DNA of 64,000 bases from contig JAFWLS010000018.1 of the NCBI GenBank assembly GCA_017514045.1, forward strand, positions 1-64,000. The letters are read 5' to 3'. This DNA comes from Candidatus Saccharimonadota bacterium (GTDB lineage Bacteria > Patescibacteriota > Saccharimonadia > Saccharimonadales > Saccharimonadaceae). Below the pieces are notes generated by a model. It was not told the DNA's origin. It made no database searches and worked only from the letters and a program-made list of their open reading frames with translations. Both the position numbers and the translations under genes were made by a program. Of the stretch, positions 6,524-14,081 are shown piece by piece (positions within the stretch are counted from its first letter, which is position 1; every line of letters begins with the position of its first letter).

Positions 6524-7150
6524 ATGGCCGAAACAGTTAAACTCAACAAAGAAATCTTCAAATTAGATGTTGAAAATCACGAACTTTTAAAGCTCGCCTA
6601 CGATTCCTATCTTGCCAACTCTCGTTCTTCACACGCCAAGACTTTGAAACGCGGTGAGGTTAGTGGTGGTGGCAAAAAACCTTGGAAGCAAAAAGGCACT
6701 GGTCGTGCTCGCTTTGGCTCCACTCGTAACCCAATCTGGCGTCACGGTGGTGTAGCCTTCGGTCGCACTGGTGAAGAAAACTTCACAAAGAAGCTCGCCA
6801 AAAGCTCCAAGAAGCTTGCTGTTCGTCAAGCTCTAAGCCTACAAAACAAGGATAAGAAGATCACCATCATCGATACTTTCTCCTGCCCGAAGGGCAAGAC
6901 CAAAGAAACGCTTGAAATGTTCGCCAAGAACAAAATCAAGAACGAAGGTTGTATTCTTCTAGTCGTCTCTGAAAAAGATGAGCTTGTTATCCGCGCCACG
7001 AGCAACCTCAACAATCTTAAGGTCGTTCGCCCAACCTACTTAAATGTCTTTGACATCTTAAGCGCCGATCAAATCATTATCACCGAGAAATCTCTACCGA
7101 TGATGGAAGCCTGGCTCCTCGACAAAACCGAAGAAGGGAAGGAGAAATAA
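6524..7150 (+). CDS. rplD: Ribosomal protein uL4
   Basis: 208 residues. Lines the exit tunnel and is an assembly initiator; in several bacteria it is the autogenous repressor of this operon, so it is the natural candidate for acting on the structured leader (inference). The long basic loop is clear at about residues 38-82 (GGGKKPWKQKGTGRARFGS, then WRHGGVAFG). Normal length and position. Confidence 0.97.
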   Translation: MAETVKLNKEIFKLDVENHELLKLAYDSYLANSRSSHAKTLKRGEVSGGGKKPWKQKGTGRARFGSTRNPIWRHGGVAFGRTGEENFTKKLAKSSKKLAVRQALSLQNKDKKITIIDTFSCPKGKTKETLEMFAKNKIKNEGCILLVVSEKDELVIRATSNLNNLKVVRPTYLNVFDILSADQIIITEKSLPMMEAWLLDKTEEGKEK

Positions 7151-7152
7151 TC

Positions 7153-7620
7153 ATGGCCAAAGACACAACCATTAAAACTACCGTCAAGACAGACAAAGCT
7201 GATAAGAAAGCCAAGAAAGAGTCTAAGGGCAGCAAAATCGTCCTTAATCTCCTCCAACCTCGTGCTACCGAGAAAACCTATCTCGAACAAGCCAAGCGCA
7301 CTTATGCCTTCTTCGTGACCGAAGAGACCTCTAAGCAAGCCGTCAAGGCGCGCGTTGAAAAAGATTATAACGTTAAAGTCACTGACGTCCGTATTCTTAC
7401 CCGAAAGGGCAAGAAATGTCGCTTCTCTCGTGGCAAGCATGCCTATCCTGGCACCGCCTTCCGCCGCGATCGCAAGCTAGCCTACGTCACACTCGCTGAG
7501 GGGAATTCAATCAAGGTTTTCGAGACTCCGGAAGATAAAAAAGCGGAGACAAAGAAAGCAAAAGTCAGCGCAAAGGAAGCCAAAAAGGCTGACAAGAAAG
7601 CAGACAAGGAGAATAAATAA
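7153..7620 (+). CDS. rplW: Ribosomal protein uL23 with Lys-rich tails
   Basis: 155 residues against about 95-100 in most bacteria. The core (about residues 33-125, from LLQPRATEKTYLEQ) is normal: it sits at the tunnel exit and normally docks SRP and trigger factor. The extra length is a Lys/Thr-rich N-terminal tail (about 1-30) and a Lys/Ala/Glu-rich C-terminal tail (about 128-155). Its stop overlaps the L2 start by one base (TAATG). Confidence 0.96.
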   Translation: MAKDTTIKTTVKTDKADKKAKKESKGSKIVLNLLQPRATEKTYLEQAKRTYAFFVTEETSKQAVKARVEKDYNVKVTDVRILTRKGKKCRFSRGKHAYPGTAFRRDRKLAYVTLAEGNSIKVFETPEDKKAETKKAKVSAKEAKKADKKADKENK

Positions 7621-8456
7621 TGTCTATTAAAGCTTATCGCCCGACCACTCCGGCGCAGCGCCAAAAGACGACTCAAGACTTCGATCAAATCACTACAAAG
7701 AAGCCGATGAAGTCTCTAACGCTCGCTAAGAAGCAACAGGCCGGCAAAAACAACCAAGGCCGTATCACCGTTCGCCATCGTGGCGGCGGGGTCAAGCGCC
7801 ACTACCGTTTACTCACTCATAATCTCCCAGATGGTCTTAAACTTACCGTCGAAGAAATTGAGTACGATCCAAACCGCTCAGCGCGCATCGCTCGCGTCAA
7901 AGATCAAGACGGTAATTACTATTATGTAATCGCTAATACCGAAATGACCAAAGGCACTACCTTCGAAACTGGCGAAAACGCACCGGTAGAAACATCTAAC
8001 CGCCTACCACTCGCCAAGATTCCAGTTGGTACTTTCGTCTACGGTATCGAAATTACTCCCGGCAAAGGCGCCCAAATGGTTCGCTCCGCTGGTTCTTCCG
8101 CTCAGCTTATGGCTCGTGAAGATGGCTACGCCACTCTTCGCATGCCTTCTGGAGAAGTTCGCAAAGTCCTCGAGACCTGCGAAGCAAGCATCGGCACAGT
8201 CGGAAATATCCAGCATCAGAACGTCAAGAAAGGTTCCGCTGGACGCAATCGTCGCAAAGGCATTCGTCCAACCGTTCGTGGTGTCGTCATGAACGCTACC
8301 GACCACCCACACGGTGGTGGTGATGGCGGCCGTCACGGTTCTGGCAAAGCTCCACGCAGCCCGTGGGGTCAGCTAACCCTAGGTTACCGTACTCGTCATA
8401 ATAAGAAAACTAATAAAATGATCGTGCGTAGTCGTCACGAAGGAAAGAGGAAATAA
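7620..8456 (+). CDS. rplB: Ribosomal protein uL2
   Basis: 278 residues, full length. Needed for subunit association and peptidyl transfer. Conserved features: [12 protein letters not shown] near residue 55, the RNA-binding OB fold, and the C-terminal [20 protein letters not shown] loop at about residues 224-243 that contains the functionally important His. One-base TAATG overlaps on both sides indicate translational coupling. Confidence 0.98.
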   Translation: MSIKAYRPTTPAQRQKTTQDFDQITTKKPMKSLTLAKKQQAGKNNQGRITVRHRGGGVKRHYRLLTHNLPDGLKLTVEEIEYDPNRSARIARVKDQDGNYYYVIANTEMTKGTTFETGENAPVETSNRLPLAKIPVGTFVYGIEITPGKGAQMVRSAGSSAQLMAREDGYATLRMPSGEVRKVLETCEASIGTVGNIQHQNVKKGSAGRNRRKGIRPTVRGVVMNATDHPHGGGDGGRHGSGKAPRSPWGQLTLGYRTRHNKKTNKMIVRSRHEGKRK

Positions 8457-8764
8457 TGTCTCGTAGTTTGAAAAAAGGTCCTTTCGTGGACTACAAGCTA
8501 GAAAAGAAGATTAAGGCCCTCTCCCTTGAAGACCGTACCGTTATCAAGACTTGGGCTCGTCAATCTACTATCTCCCCAGAGATGGTTGGTCGCACCATTG
8601 CCGTTCATAACGGCAAGACCCATGTCCCAGTTCTCGTTAGTGAGAACATGGTTGGTCATAAACTCGGAGAGTTTGCGCCTACTCGCAAGTTCAAACGCCA
8701 TGGTGGCAAGAAAGCCGCTGAGGCTGCCGCTGCTGCTGCCGATTCTGGGAAAGGAGCTGCATAA
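8456..8764 (+). CDS. rpsS: Ribosomal protein uS19
   Basis: 102 residues. Begins [10 protein letters not shown] and contains [15 protein letters not shown] and [12 protein letters not shown], the classic S19 signatures; it sits in the 30S head near the A-site finger. The last 20 residues are an added Ala-rich low-complexity tail. Coupled by one-base overlaps to L2 and L22. Confidence 0.97.
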   Translation: MSRSLKKGPFVDYKLEKKIKALSLEDRTVIKTWARQSTISPEMVGRTIAVHNGKTHVPVLVSENMVGHKLGEFAPTRKFKRHGGKKAAEAAAAAADSGKGAA

Positions 8765-9180
8765 TGTCTACCCAGTTCGCTCACGCATATATTAAAGGCG
8801 TAGATTCTATGCCAAGAAAAACAGGCGTCGTCGCATCGCTCGTCCGCGATCGCTATGTTTCCGACGCTGTCGTAATTCTTGAACACACTCCACGCCGTGC
8901 AGCTCGTGCCGTTCTAAAGGCCGTCGAGTCTGCTAATGCCAACTTATTAAATAAGTATCCATCTATCGATACTAAAACTGTTCGCATTGCACGCATTTCG
9001 GTCACTGCCGGTACTCGCATCCGTCGCTACGTCCCAGCCTCTCGTGGTCGCGCTCTTCCGTTTGAAAAGATCTCTTCCAACATCTTTGTCGAAGTTGCTG
9101 GTGAAGAAAAAGAGAAGAAAGCGAAAGCAGAGTCAGACAAAAAAGCTGACAATAAAAAAGAAGATAAGGAGAAAAAGTAA
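8764..9180 (+). CDS. rplV: Ribosomal protein uL22 with Lys/Glu tail
   Basis: 138 residues. The core carries VRDRYVSDAVVILEHTPRR and the beta-hairpin with TAGTRIRRYVPASRGRA that reaches into the exit tunnel. The C-terminal 25 residues are an added Lys/Glu/Asp low-complexity tail. Together with L23 it gives this ribosome charged extensions near the tunnel exit. Confidence 0.96.
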   Translation: MSTQFAHAYIKGVDSMPRKTGVVASLVRDRYVSDAVVILEHTPRRAARAVLKAVESANANLLNKYPSIDTKTVRIARISVTAGTRIRRYVPASRGRALPFEKISSNIFVEVAGEEKEKKAKAESDKKADNKKEDKEKK

Positions 9181-9806
9181 TGGGACAAAAAGTTAACCCA
9201 ATTTCCTATCGTCTCCAAGTCAGCAAGGATTGGTCGTCCAAATGGTATTCACGCAAGACCGACTTTAAGAATTGGCTGATTGAAGACATCAAGATTCGCG
9301 AATATGTCGAGGATCGCTTTAAGACCCGTCCGACTATCGCCAAAGTCAACATTGAACGTTCTGCGAATCTCACTACCATCACGATTCTCACCGCCAAAGC
9401 TGGCGCCGTTATCGGTAAGCAAGGTGCTGGGATTAACGAGATGAAGAAAGATCTCGAGAAACTCATCTCTGGTCCAATTCGCATTAACGTAGAAGAAGTT
9501 AAGAAACCAGAACTCAACGCCAAGCTCGTTGCGGAAAACATTGGCTTCCAACTCGGCAAACGCATGAATTTCCGCCGTGCCGTCAAAATGGCTTGCCAAT
9601 CTACTATGTCTGCCGGTGCACAAGGTGTTCGTATCGAAGTTTCTGGCCGTCTCAATGGCGCAGAAATGTCTCGCCGCGAGAAGTTTATTGAAGGCTCCGT
9701 GCCTCTTCATACTCTCCGTGCTGACATCGATTTCTATTGCCATCACGCCCAGACCATCGCCGGCATCGTTGGTGTTAAGGTTTGGATTTACAAAGGGGAG
9801 AAATAG
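9180..9806 (+). CDS. rpsC: Ribosomal protein uS3
   Basis: 208 residues. Begins GQKVNPISYRL. The KH domain carries GAVIGKQGAGINEMKK at about 76-91, and the C-terminal domain has RIEVSGRLNGAEMSR. Helps form the mRNA entry channel. Slightly short at the C-terminus compared with many S3 proteins but otherwise complete. Confidence 0.97.
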   Translation: MGQKVNPISYRLQVSKDWSSKWYSRKTDFKNWLIEDIKIREYVEDRFKTRPTIAKVNIERSANLTTITILTAKAGAVIGKQGAGINEMKKDLEKLISGPIRINVEEVKKPELNAKLVAENIGFQLGKRMNFRRAVKMACQSTMSAGAQGVRIEVSGRLNGAEMSRREKFIEGSVPLHTLRADIDFYCHHAQTIAGIVGVKVWIYKGEK

Positions 9807-9808
9807 TC

Positions 9809-10228
9809 ATGGCAATACTTTTACCTAAGAAAACCGCTCACCGCAAAGTTCGCAAGGGCAAAAACGAGGGTGTTGCCACTCGTTGTAACACCGTAGCCTT
9901 CGGCGATTACGGTTTGATGGCTCTCCAAAACGAACGTGTTACCTCCCGTCAAATCGAGGCCGCGCGTCAAGCTATCACTCGCTACATCAAGCGTGGTGGT
10001 AAAATCTGGATTCGCATTTTCCCACACACTCCGGTTACAAAGAAACCGCTCGATGTGAAAATGGGTAGTGGTAAGGGCGAACCTCAATATTTCGTAGCCA
10101 AGGTCAAAGCTGGCACCATTATGTTTGAGATCGCTGACGTCACCGATGAGCAAGCAAAAGAAGCTCTTCGCCTGGCTGGCCACAAACTTCCGGTTCGTAC
10201 AAAAATTATTAAGAAAGAGGAGTTCTAA
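9809..10228 (+). CDS. rplP: Ribosomal protein uL16
   Basis: 139 residues. The ATG at 9809 is chosen over the in-frame 9782 codon because it restores the canonical N-terminus ([17 protein letters not shown]) and is preceded by AAAGGGGAG; the upstream extension lies within S3. [12 protein letters not shown] and [15 protein letters not shown] are diagnostic. Normally L29 would follow; here S17 starts 2 nt after the stop. Confidence 0.97.
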   Translation: MAILLPKKTAHRKVRKGKNEGVATRCNTVAFGDYGLMALQNERVTSRQIEAARQAITRYIKRGGKIWIRIFPHTPVTKKPLDVKMGSGKGEPQYFVAKVKAGTIMFEIADVTDEQAKEALRLAGHKLPVRTKIIKKEEF

Positions 10229-10230
10229 TT

Positions 10231-10551
10231 ATGGCACACACATTAGTCGGGATCGTTTCCTCCGATAAACGTGACAAGACCATTACCGTCTCCATCGAAA
10301 ATCGCGAAACCCACCCACTCTATCGCAAGCAGTACACTAAAACTCGTAAATATACTGCCCACGACGAGAAAAATGAAGCTCATCTTGGTGATAAGGTCGA
10401 AATCGCCCCATGCCGCCCGCTTTCTAAGACTAAGTCTTTCAAACTAGTCAAGGTCCTAGAACGCTCCCACGGCTCAGTCGAGCTCAAAGAAGACGTCACT
10501 GATGTTCTCGGAGAAAACAAACCCGCAGAAGACAGTGAAGGAGATAAATAA
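10231..10551 (+). CDS. rpsQ: Ribosomal protein uS17
   Basis: 106 residues; the OB-fold core (about 1-85) includes [10 protein letters not shown] and [14 protein letters not shown], plus an acidic C-terminal tail of about 20 residues. Binds the 5' domain of 16S rRNA. It directly follows L16 because rpmC (L29) is missing from this locus. Confidence 0.96.
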   Translation: MAHTLVGIVSSDKRDKTITVSIENRETHPLYRKQYTKTRKYTAHDEKNEAHLGDKVEIAPCRPLSKTKSFKLVKVLERSHGSVELKEDVTDVLGENKPAEDSEGDK

Positions 10552-10919
10552 TGATTCAACAAGAAACAAGACTAAAGGTTGCCGACAATAGTGGCGCCAA
10601 AGAGCTCGGAGTTATTCGTGTTCTCGGTGGCACTCGCGCCCGCTATGCCCGTGTCGGTGATATTGTCACCTGCTCGGTCAAGGACGCTTCTCCGACCGGC
10701 GCTGTCAAGAAAAAGGCAGTCGTTCGCGCCGTGATTGTTCGCACTCGCCAACAGATTCGTCGTCCAGATGGTTCGACCATTCGCTTCGACGACAACGCTG
10801 CTGTACTCGTCAATGATGACAAGACCCCACGTGGTACTCGCGTATTTGGCCCAGTCCCACGTGAGTTACGCGATCTTGGCTTCAATAAAATTATCAGCTT
10901 AGCACCGGAGGTACTATAA
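10551..10919 (+). CDS. rplN: Ribosomal protein uL14
   Basis: 122 residues, canonical. Begins [37 protein letters not shown] and [10 protein letters not shown] are conserved. Forms an intersubunit bridge. L5 starts 1 nt after the stop, leaving no room for rplX (L24). Confidence 0.98.
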   Translation: MIQQETRLKVADNSGAKELGVIRVLGGTRARYARVGDIVTCSVKDASPTGAVKKKAVVRAVIVRTRQQIRRPDGSTIRFDDNAAVLVNDDKTPRGTRVFGPVPRELRDLGFNKIISLAPEVL

Positions 10920-10920
10920 T

Positions 10921-11508
10921 ATGGCTACCAAGAAAACTACTGATACTAAATATATTCCACGCCTCAAAGAACTCTACAATACAGAGCTCAAGAAGAAGCT
11001 CCAGAAAGAGTTAGGCCTCGGGAATATTAATGAAGTCCCAAGTCTAAGCAAAGTCATCGTTTCTGCCGGTGTCGGCAAGAAACGCGAAGATAAACGCTTC
11101 ACTGAAACTGTCGAGCTAACCCTCGAAAAAATTACTGGTCAAGCCCCAACTTCCCGTCTGGCGAAGAAATCCATCGCGACCTTCAAAATCCGCAAAGGCA
11201 TGGGCGCTCCAGTTGGTTACCTCGTCACCCTCAGAAACGATAAAATGTACGAATTCGTTGATCGCCTATTGAATATCGCGCTTCCACACGTCCGCGACTT
11301 CCACGGCGTTCCAACCACTTCATTTGACAAACAAGGTAACTACTCTCTTGGCCTTCGCGAGCAGACTGTCTTCCCAGAAATCACTTTCGAGGACTCTGCT
11401 GTTCTCCATGGTCTAGAAATCACCTTTATCATTAAAAACGGTTCTAAAGAAGGAAGCAAAAAGTTGTTAGAAATGCTCGGTATGCCGTTTGAGAAAGGAG
11501 CAAAGTAA
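10921..11508 (+). CDS. rplE: Ribosomal protein uL5
   Basis: 195 residues, slightly long because of a short N-terminal extension before [10 protein letters not shown]. Contacts 5S rRNA and the P-site tRNA. Conserved segments: [33 protein letters not shown] and the C-terminal FPEITFE. The normal upstream neighbour L24 is absent. Confidence 0.97.
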   Translation: MATKKTTDTKYIPRLKELYNTELKKKLQKELGLGNINEVPSLSKVIVSAGVGKKREDKRFTETVELTLEKITGQAPTSRLAKKSIATFKIRKGMGAPVGYLVTLRNDKMYEFVDRLLNIALPHVRDFHGVPTTSFDKQGNYSLGLREQTVFPEITFEDSAVLHGLEITFIIKNGSKEGSKKLLEMLGMPFEKGAK

Positions 11509-11777
11509 TGGCTAAAAAATCTGCTGTGCTCCGCGATCAAAAACGCGCACGAATGTATGAAAAATATAAAGCGAAACACGACGCTCTCAAAGCTGCTGGC
11601 GATCTTGAAGGTCTTCAGAAGCTCCCAAGGAACGCCTCTGTCACTCGCCTCAAAAACCGCGATATGCTAGATGGTCGTCCTCGCGGATACATGCGCCGTT
11701 TCGGTATGAGCCGTATTACCTTCCGTGAAAAAGCCTCTAAGGGAGAAATCCCAGGCGTAACAAAGAGTAGCTGGTAG
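11508..11777 (+). CDS. rpsN: Ribosomal protein uS14, zinc-free long form
   Basis: 89 residues with no Cys, so this is the long C-minus form rather than the 61-residue zinc-binding form. The C-terminal signature [18 protein letters not shown] is clear. Small-subunit head protein. Overlaps the L5 stop by one base (TAATG). Confidence 0.97.
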   Translation: MAKKSAVLRDQKRARMYEKYKAKHDALKAAGDLEGLQKLPRNASVTRLKNRDMLDGRPRGYMRRFGMSRITFREKASKGEIPGVTKSSW

Positions 11778-11792
11778 GAGAAAGGAAAAGAT

Positions 11793-12194
11793 ATGTCTAT
11801 TCAATCAACCGATCAAATTGCAGATCTCTTAACCCGTATTCGCAACTGTCTAATGGTAGGGAAGAACGAGGTTTATCTACCAACTAGCAAGCTCAAAGTC
11901 GCTGTTGTCGAAGCGCTCAAGAATTCTGGCTACATCGCCGACTACGAACTCGTCGATAACGAGCCAAGAAACATTCTCCATATTACAATCACTGAATCCG
12001 GCAAAGTTCCTGCCATTCATGAAATCGAGAAGGTTTCCAAGCCTGGTCGTCGCGTCTACGTATCCGCTGATGAGATTCCAAAAGTCAAATCCGGTCGCGG
12101 GCTCGTCCTTATCTCTACATCGAAAGGTGTTATGACCGGTCGTGATGCGGTTAAGTCACGCCTTGGTGGTGAGATTCTCGTAAGAGTCTGGTAA
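11793..12194 (+). CDS. rpsH: Ribosomal protein uS8, last gene of the operon
   Basis: 133 residues. Begins with STDQIADLLTRIRN and ends with the conserved GVMTGRDAVKSRLGGEILVRVW type C-terminus. Central 16S rRNA-binding protein. In most bacteria L6, L18, S5, L15 and SecY follow; here a strong terminator comes 20 nt after the stop, so the remaining spc-type genes must lie elsewhere if present. Confidence 0.97.
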   Translation: MSIQSTDQIADLLTRIRNCLMVGKNEVYLPTSKLKVAVVEALKNSGYIADYELVDNEPRNILHITITESGKVPAIHEIEKVSKPGRRVYVSADEIPKVKSGRGLVLISTSKGVMTGRDAVKSRLGGEILVRVW

Positions 12195-12213
12195 TCTGTA
12201 CCAATCTGATAGA

Positions 12214-12244
12214 AGTCACCTCTGTTAAACAGGGGTGACTTTTT
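12214..12244 (+). terminator. Terminator of the ribosomal operon
   Basis: AGTCACCTCTG pairs with CAGGGGTGACT (one G-T pair) with a TTTTT tail. Confidence 0.9.
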
Positions 12245-12255
12245 GCACTAGAATA

Positions 12256-12284
12256 TTGACTTTTTATCGCGCTTATGATATAAT
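12256..12284 (+). promoter_or_regulatory. Promoter of the 12352 gene
   Basis: TTGACT (12256-12261), 17-bp spacer, TATAAT (12279-12284), extended TTATGA. Confidence 0.82.
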
Positions 12285-12292
12285 TAAGACAG

Positions 12293-12332
12293 AGTTTGGC
12301 TACGGTATCAACCGTAAAATCCAAGCCAAACT
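12293..12332 (+). promoter_or_regulatory. Structured 5' leader
   Basis: A perfect 9-bp outer stem AGTTTGGCT/AGCCAAACT (12293-12301/12324-12332) encloses a perfect 5-bp hairpin ACGGT-ATCA-ACCGT. It starts at the predicted transcript 5' end and stops just before the ribosome site, so it could stabilise the mRNA or regulate initiation. Confidence 0.6.
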
Positions 12333-12351
12333 AGTAGAATGGGAGGGTAAA

Positions 12352-12933
12352 ATGGTTAAAATCTTTAAACTCATCCAGGGAGGCCTGGAAGAAGCAGTGT
12401 ATAGCATCAAGCACCACGAAATCAGAGCCCAATGGCATCATCTGTCTTCCAGATGGCATGCCTATCGGGAAATCGTCCTGAGTCTCCCCGACGAGACAAC
12501 GGAACGTGATGTTCGCCGAGCAAGGTCCTTGCGCAGATATTACGATGACGTCTGCGGCCACGATGTATTCTGCTTCATGACACACCTTTGCGCGTATGTC
12601 TTTCTCTTCTTTGTCCTCTGGGCGGCTATCGCCTACGGTATCTACATTGCTGGTCTCAACGTCGTCTACACCCCTGCAGAAGCTGGCCTTATCGGAACGG
12701 CAATCGTGGCTTTTGTCCTGGCATTATCCCTCGGCACAAAGTTACTGGACCTGCTCGCCGATAAGGTGATTTTACCTTACCGGATTAAGAGGCTCGACTC
12801 CTGGATCCAGAGAGCGCCCGAGTTCAAAGGCAAGAAGCCCGGTGGCTCCAAGCCGAGTGAACCAATACAACCTGTCATCGCGATCGATCCGGCCGTAAAT
12901 ACCACCACGAGTTTAAGCATTCAACCAGGTTAA
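12352..12933 (+). CDS. Two-helix membrane protein, unknown
   Basis: 193 residues from the ATG at 12352, chosen over the in-frame 12235 codon because GGGAGGG precedes it and the upstream codons lie in the promoter and structured leader. An N-terminal helical basic domain (about 1-75) is followed by two strong membrane helices (about 77-102 and 111-131), a short amphipathic segment, and a Pro/Ser/Thr-rich C-terminal tail. Own promoter and terminator. No family recognised. Confidence 0.68.
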   Translation: MVKIFKLIQGGLEEAVYSIKHHEIRAQWHHLSSRWHAYREIVLSLPDETTERDVRRARSLRRYYDDVCGHDVFCFMTHLCAYVFLFFVLWAAIAYGIYIAGLNVVYTPAEAGLIGTAIVAFVLALSLGTKLLDLLADKVILPYRIKRLDSWIQRAPEFKGKKPGGSKPSEPIQPVIAIDPAVNTTTSLSIQPG

Positions 12934-12947
12934 TCTGTTTACCCCCA

Positions 12948-12975
12948 GCCCCGCTTTACAAGCGGGGCCTTTTTA
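12948..12975 (+). terminator. Terminator of the 12352 gene
   Basis: GCCCCGCT and AGCGGGGC stem followed by CTTTTT. Confidence 0.88.
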
Positions 12976-13007
12976 TCCCAAAAAATAGCCTTAGAGTCTT
13001 ACCCGTT

Positions 13008-13036
13008 TTGACTTCTGAGAGAACTTATGCTATAAT
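13008..13036 (+). promoter_or_regulatory. Promoter of the 13105 gene
   Basis: TTGACT (13008-13013), 17-bp spacer, TATAAT (13031-13036), extended TTATGC. Leader about 62 nt. Confidence 0.82.
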
Positions 13037-13094
13037 ATATTAATCTTTATCAAACTCGTTTAAATGAGACTTAGAGAAGAACATTTATAAGGAG

Positions 13095-13110
13095 GTGCAA
13101 ATCATTGCAC
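13095..13110 (+). promoter_or_regulatory. Hairpin sequestering the TTG start codon
   Basis: GTGCAA (13095-13100) pairs perfectly with TTGCAC (13105-13110) around ATCA. The 5' arm begins at the end of AAGGAGGT and the 3' arm starts with the initiation codon, so folding would hide the start. Confidence 0.6.
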
Positions 13111-13719
13111 GCGTTCAAAGCAATAGGCCATGAAACAATTTCGATTGGCCAGAGCAAGAGACAAAAAGATAAGAAACAACTCAGCCTCTTTATTAACCGC
13201 GATATCGAACTCTGCTATTCCAACGTTGGTAAGACCGAAACGGCCGTAGCGGTTTTCCGAACGCCAGAATCACTTTACCCGATCGTATGTAAACGCACAG
13301 AAGGGGCTAATCCGAGCAGACAGTTCGTTGTAGCTTTGGAGCCAGATCTCTGTGTATTCAAAATGGATGATGATGGCTTCTCGATACTGCCCACTTTCAG
13401 CGATAAGCATGTCATTATTGACTTCAGCAAGTCAAAGTCCAGGTACCAGCTCATCAGTTGCGCCACTCGCACAATACTTTATGTACTGGACCTTCAAGGG
13501 AACCACCCATCACTCTCACGGTATTATCTCAGAAATGATTCCGATTATGGCCACAGGTACCAACAACTAGCTCACAATTGCGGCTTACCAAAGCTTAACC
13601 ATGACGGCGTCTCCAGACAGTGGCGTATGCGCCGCACGGGTTTCGTAGATATTAAGGACAAGTTGAACGAGCAGCATAATGAACAACTGCTAAAACAGGA
13701 CCGTTTTGTCCTTTGCTAA
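13105..13719 (+). CDS. Orphan protein, 204 aa, TTG start
   Basis: The TTG at 13105 is the only start with correct spacing from the strong AAGGAGGT (13089-13096). No family recognised. A strand-rich middle region (about 30-140) contains ISCATRTILYVLDLQG, faintly like the IYYLLDLD module of the 1571/2141 pair; the C-terminal 60 residues are basic and helical. No membrane segment. Single-gene unit. The relation to the paralogue pair is only a weak impression. Confidence 0.65.
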   Translation: MHAFKAIGHETISIGQSKRQKDKKQLSLFINRDIELCYSNVGKTETAVAVFRTPESLYPIVCKRTEGANPSRQFVVALEPDLCVFKMDDDGFSILPTFSDKHVIIDFSKSKSRYQLISCATRTILYVLDLQGNHPSLSRYYLRNDSDYGHRYQQLAHNCGLPKLNHDGVSRQWRMRRTGFVDIKDKLNEQHNEQLLKQDRFVLC

Positions 13720-13741
13720 CTGCATCCCCATAAGCCACCTC

Positions 13742-13776
13742 CAAAAAAATAAGCCCCATTTCGATGGGGCTTTTTA
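13742..13776. terminator. Bidirectional terminator with UUCG tetraloop
   Basis: AAGCCCCAT-TTCG-ATGGGGCTT with an A-rich run before and TTTTT after, so it can end the plus-strand 13105 unit and the minus-strand 13781 unit. Confidence 0.88.
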
Positions 13777-13780
13777 AAAA

Positions 13781-14029
13781 TTAAGCGGATGGGCCGTATG
13801 AATCTGGATCGCCCGGCGCCTTGGGCTTATGTTTCTCCCGTGGACTGATCTTATTCAACATTTCTCTAAATGTTAAGAAAGCACAGACCAAAACACCAAT
13901 AGCTACCAGTCCCCAGACGATGCTGTTATCGATATTGCCGAGCGCCGCATTCAGCCCAGTCATCACCGAGCTTACTACCAATATCGACAACTGGATCCAG
14001 GACAGGAAATAAACTGTTACTCTGGACAT
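13781..14029 (-). CDS. Small two-helix membrane protein
   Basis: 82 residues from the ATG at 14029, preferred over the 14059 start because a purine-rich ribosome site (AAAGGGGTGAGAAGG) precedes it. Two membrane helices (about 5-25 and 35-54) and a basic Pro-rich tail. A minus-strand TATAAT at 14070-14075 lies in the end of the upstream gene. Function unknown. Confidence 0.62.
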   Translation of the reverse strand: MSRVTVYFLSWIQLSILVVSSVMTGLNAALGNIDNSIVWGLVAIGVLVCAFLTFREMLNKISPREKHKPKAPGDPDSYGPSA

Positions 14030-14081
14030 CCTTCTCACCCCTTTACAAAAAAGTACCAAATCTCTCCAAATTATATCACAT

